Assembly: GCF_013409505.1 (NCBI RefSeq)
Contig: NZ_JACCBN010000001.1
Location: 5,332,001 to 5,396,000 of the forward strand
Direction of reading: 5' to 3'
DNA length: 64,000 nt
Origin: Actinomycetospora corticicola
GTDB lineage: Bacteria > Actinomycetota > Actinomycetes > Mycobacteriales > Pseudonocardiaceae
The position numbers and the translations under genes are program-made. Positions 61,527 through 64,000 of the stretch are shown here, in pieces. How positions within the stretch are numbered: the first letter of the stretch is position 1; each line of letters opens with the position of its first letter. A model generated the notes under the pieces. It ran no database searches, was not told where the DNA came from, and saw only the letters and a list, made by a program, of their open reading frames with translations.

Positions 61527-63137
61527 TCAGGCAGGCTCGTGGGCCTCGGAAGCTGCCTGGTGTGCGTCTCGGTCGGCGGAGTCCTCGGACGACCCGGTCG
61601 ACCGCCGGCCCGCCAGCCGGGTGGGCGCCAGGATCTCGGTCTCGGTCGTGCGGCCGCGCAGGGTGCGCGAGCCGATGGAGGTCCAGCGCGACGCCTCGTC
61701 CCCGGCCCGCGCGACAGCGGCTCCGGAGCCGACGACGCCGCCCTCGACGTCCTTGGCCAGGTCGCACAGGCGGGCGGCCTCGTTCACCGGGTCGCCGATC
61801 ACGGTGTACTCGTAGCGGCGGCGGTCGCCGATGTTCCCGGCCACCGCCTCCCCGGCCGACACCCCGATCCCCGCACCCAATTCAGCCGAGCCGGAGAACA
61901 CCTCCTCGGCCAACCGGACCGCCATCACCCGCCCCGCCGCCAACGCACACCCCGCCGCGTCTGCCATGTCGGTCGGGGCGCCGAACACCGCCAGCGCGGC
62001 GTCGCCCTCGAACTTGTTGATCCACCCGCCGTGGTGCTCGACCACGTCGATCACGACGGCGAAGAACTCGTTGAGCAGTTCCACGACCTCGGTCGGGGGG
62101 CGGGTCGCGGCCAGCGTGGTGGACCCGACGAGGTCGACGAACAGCACGGCGACCTCGCGGACCTCCCCGCCGAGCTCGACGTCGTTCTCCAACGCGTGGC
62201 GGGCGACGTCCTCGCCGACCTGGCGCCCGAAGAGGTCCCGGACCCGTTCCCGGTCGCGCAGTCCGGAGACCATGGTGTTGAACCCGGCCTGGAGCAGTCC
62301 GAGTTCGGTGGTGTCGAAGACCGGGACGTCGACGTCGTACTCGCCGCGTTCGACCTTCTTCAGCGCCCGGCGCACCGCGAGCACCGGCGCGGCGGTCGAC
62401 AGCGCCGTCAGGGTGATCACCGCCCCGCCCAGGACCAGTGCGACCCCGCCGAGCACCACCACCACGATCGCCAGCCGCTCGAGCGTGTAGCCGCCGATGG
62501 TCAACGCGGCGACCCCGGCGAGAAGGACCCCCAGCAGCGGCGTGGCGGTGCCGAACACCCAGCCGCCGAGGGTGCGCATCAGCACGCCGGGCAGCACGGA
62601 GCCCGACGGCGGCCGCACCGAGAGGACCTCCCGCGCGGCGCCGCGCAGCACGACCTCCACGAGCCGGTAGGTGATCGACACCGTCGCGATGCCGCCCAGC
62701 ACCACCGTCGCGCCCACCTGGAACCCGAGCCGGCCCGAGGAGAAGACGTTGAGCAGCACGAAGAGGACGGCCGCGACGGTCCACAGCACGGCCTGCACGA
62801 GCGCGAGCCGCAGCGGCCCGCGCAGCACCACCCGGCGCAGCCGGCGGAAGTGCCGCTCCCGGGCCTCCTCGTCCGCGTCGTCGGGCAGGGCCGGCACGCG
62901 CATCCGCCGGTGCCCCCAGTAGGCACCGACGAGCACGGCGAGGAACAGGTAGGGCCCGAACACGATCAGGTTGCGGGTCAGCGCCGACGGGTCGGACGAG
63001 AGCGTCTCCGTGGGCAGCACCCAGGCGGCCAGCACGAGCACCACGCCCGCGCCGACGATGTTCGGCACGACGACGTTCACCACGAGGGCGAGCCGCGTCA
63101 ACAGGCTCAGACCCTGCGGAGGTCGATCCGTCGTCAT
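61527..63137 (-). CDS. Membrane adenylate/guanylate cyclase with HAMP domain (class III)
   Basis: The 536-residue product has six N-terminal membrane helices in two groups of three (Rv3645-like). A HAMP linker follows (PVLAVRRALKKVERGEYDVDVPVFDTTELGLLQAGFNTMVSGL), then the catalytic domain. The domain has VAVLFVDLVGSTTLAATR (metal Asp), INKFEGDAALAVFGAP (second Asp) and YTVIGDPVNEAARLCDLAK (transition-state Asn/Arg). It likely makes cAMP in response to a membrane signal such as fatty acids. ATG at 63137 lies 6 nt after a TAGGGT box. Confidence 0.93.
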   Translation of the reverse strand: MTTDRPPQGLSLLTRLALVVNVVVPNIVGAGVVLVLAAWVLPTETLSSDPSALTRNLIVFGPYLFLAVLVGAYWGHRRMRVPALPDDADEEARERHFRRLRRVVLRGPLRLALVQAVLWTVAAVLFVLLNVFSSGRLGFQVGATVVLGGIATVSITYRLVEVVLRGAAREVLSVRPPSGSVLPGVLMRTLGGWVFGTATPLLGVLLAGVAALTIGGYTLERLAIVVVVLGGVALVLGGAVITLTALSTAAPVLAVRRALKKVERGEYDVDVPVFDTTELGLLQAGFNTMVSGLRDRERVRDLFGRQVGEDVARHALENDVELGGEVREVAVLFVDLVGSTTLAATRPPTEVVELLNEFFAVVIDVVEHHGGWINKFEGDAALAVFGAPTDMADAAGCALAAGRVMAVRLAEEVFSGSAELGAGIGVSAGEAVAGNIGDRRRYEYTVIGDPVNEAARLCDLAKDVEGGVVGSGAAVARAGDEASRWTSIGSRTLRGRTTETEILAPTRLAGRRSTGSSEDSADRDAHQAASEAHEPA

Positions 63138-63143
63138 GCGCGG

Positions 63144-63149
63144 ACCCTA
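63144..63149 (-). promoter_or_regulatory. -10 box (TAGGGT, minus strand), leaderless promoter of the cyclase
   Basis: It ends 6 nt before the ATG at 63137. Confidence 0.5.
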
Positions 63150-63201
63150 GCGACCAGAGCCGACACCACCGCTCCGCACTGAGACCCGGAAGGGTGATCA
63201 G

Positions 63202-63207
63202 TACCAT
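63202..63207 (+). promoter_or_regulatory. -10 box (TACCAT), leaderless promoter of the RsbA-like gene
   Basis: It ends 7 nt before the ATG at 63215. The ATG at 63206 overlaps the box and is therefore unlikely to be used. Confidence 0.5.
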
Positions 63208-63214
63208 GCGGGAC

Positions 63215-64000
63215 ATGTCGGTGCCCGCGCTCGTGCACCGCGGGATCGCCTACACCGACTCCGCGGGCCTCGGCACCGCGCTCGCCCCGGCCGTGGCGGA
63301 GGCGCTGGACGGCGGGCGCGCGGTCACCGTGGCGCTCGAGGAGCCCACGGCGGTCACGCTGCGGGAGGCCCTCGGCACCGGCTTCCCGGCCGTGGAGTTC
63401 CTCGACATCACCCGCCCCGGGCGCTCCGACGCCTTCCAGCTCGCGGCCCGCCGGGCGACCTTCGTCGCGCAGGCCGCGCGGACCGGCGTCGAGAGCCTGC
63501 TCATCACCCAGCACGAGCGCCCGCTGGGCCGCCCGGACGCGTACTGGCTCCGGCTCGAGGCCGCGCTCGACGCCGCGCTGGCGGGGCTGCCCGCCACGCT
63601 GTGGTGCGCCTACCGCAGCGCCACCCCCGCCTACGAGCAGTGCCACCCGCAGGTCGGCTCGCTCGTGGAGCCGCACGACAACGCCGCGTACCGGACCCCG
63701 CGCGACGTCGTGCGGGGCCTGCCCGCCGTCATGATCGCCACCGCGCCCGGACACGCGCGGCGCTGGCGGTTCGGGGTGGGGGACCTGGGGACGCTGCGCC
63801 GCGAGCTCGCCGAGGTCGTCGGCTCCTCGGGCCTGGACGCGGACGCCCGGGAGGACCTCGTCTACTCGTGCAGCGAGGTGGCCACCAACGCCGTCGAGCA
63901 CGGCGGGGGCATCGGCACGGCGTGGACGTGGACGGCGGGCGACGAGGTCGTCTGTCAGGTGCACGACGCCGGGCGGATCACCGACCCGTTCCCCGGCGTC
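63215..64000 (+). CDS. RsbA-type sensor/anti-sigma regulatory protein (MEDS + HATPase_c), truncated by window end
   Basis: The visible 262 residues contain an N-terminal MEDS-like domain (VPALVHRGIAYTDSAGLGTALAPAVAEALDGGRAVTVALEE ... FQLAARRATFVAQA). A histidine-kinase-like ATPase domain starts after ~190 and carries an N-box (LVYSCSEVATNAVEHGGG) and VCQVHDAGRITDPFPG. Such proteins act as anti-sigma kinases in partner-switching stress regulation. The frame is open at the window edge, so the C-terminus is missing. Divergent from the cyclase gene. Confidence 0.85.
   Translation, partial: MSVPALVHRGIAYTDSAGLGTALAPAVAEALDGGRAVTVALEEPTAVTLREALGTGFPAVEFLDITRPGRSDAFQLAARRATFVAQAARTGVESLLITQHERPLGRPDAYWLRLEAALDAALAGLPATLWCAYRSATPAYEQCHPQVGSLVEPHDNAAYRTPRDVVRGLPAVMIATAPGHARRWRFGVGDLGTLRRELAEVVGSSGLDADAREDLVYSCSEVATNAVEHGGGIGTAWTWTAGDEVVCQVHDAGRITDPFPGV

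Overview
The window is high-GC, densely packed actinobacterial chromosome. Codon use is GC-rich, GTG starts are common, and 4-bp ATGA/GTGA gene overlaps recur. The gene order ppa-dacB-zincin-tilS-hpt ... ftsH-folE-folP-folB-folK-DUF3180-DUF6779 ... DUF2520-panC-panD-coaX ... lsr2 ... clpC ... mhuD-mutY ... radA-lpqE-carD-ispD-ispF ... cysS-rlmB is the core synteny block also known from Mycobacterium (Rv3628 down to Rv3579c region, as I recall it). Together with a PPE/EspG pair, Lsr2, CarD and MhuD this points to Mycobacteriales/Pseudonocardiales. A Pseudonocardia-like genome is my best guess from the sequence alone. No rRNA, tRNA, CRISPR, transposase or integrase was seen.

Layout. 1-3.2 kb: MarR regulator plus a 14-TM DHA2 efflux pump with an unusual C-terminal set of beta-sandwich repeats. 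3.3-5.0 kb: HEAT-like membrane protein, small chaplin-like secreted protein, ppa. 5.1-9.4 kb: dacB, zincin, tilS, hpt. 9.5-14.8 kb: a MacAB-type efflux unit with a small membrane protein and a glycosyltransferase. 14.8-17.2 kb: Clp N-domain-only protein and HerA-like ATPase. 17.3-23.7 kb: ftsH and the folate operon. 23.8-28.5 kb: PrsW-family protease and the pantothenate operon. 28.7-35.6 kb: GlxA-type regulator and MFS pair, then a GAF regulator facing an aldehyde dehydrogenase/DUF779/isochorismatase cluster. This block sits where lysS lies in the mycobacterial order. 35.7-44.0 kb: lsr2, MarR/glycosyltransferase, amidotransferase/MarR, an oxidoreductase pair, clpC. 44.1-48.7 kb: epoxide hydrolase-like protein, DedA-like protein, WYL regulator, BrkB-like protein, AlkZ-like winged-helix protein. 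48.7-53.7 kb: sirtuin, mhuD, mutY, exported proline-rich protein, radA, LpqE-like lipoprotein. 54-60.5 kb: carD-ispD-ispF, PPE-EspG, cysS, rlmB. 60.5-64 kb: haloacetate dehalogenase-like hydrolase, adenylate cyclase, and an RsbA-like sensor/anti-sigma protein cut by the window end.

The core genes supply folate, pantothenate and isoprenoid precursors, tRNA modification/charging and protein quality control (FtsH, ClpC, a lone Clp N domain). The accessory islands carry efflux, aldehyde detoxification and stress functions. The non-obvious signals are at sequence level. Two matching palindromes CTGACA-N5-TGTCAG lie at the WYL regulator and BrkB promoters, and near-matches occur inside a dispersed 23-bp palindromic repeat. 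A 27-bp junction repeat occurs four times at gene boundaries of the fol and isp operons. A series of genes have a TANNNT-type box 6-8 nt before the start codon, which implies leaderless mRNAs. A perfect 20-bp palindrome lies inside a marR gene. A sirtuin appears to start with a coupled CTG codon. The coaX product lacks the Asp of its DFG-type motif.
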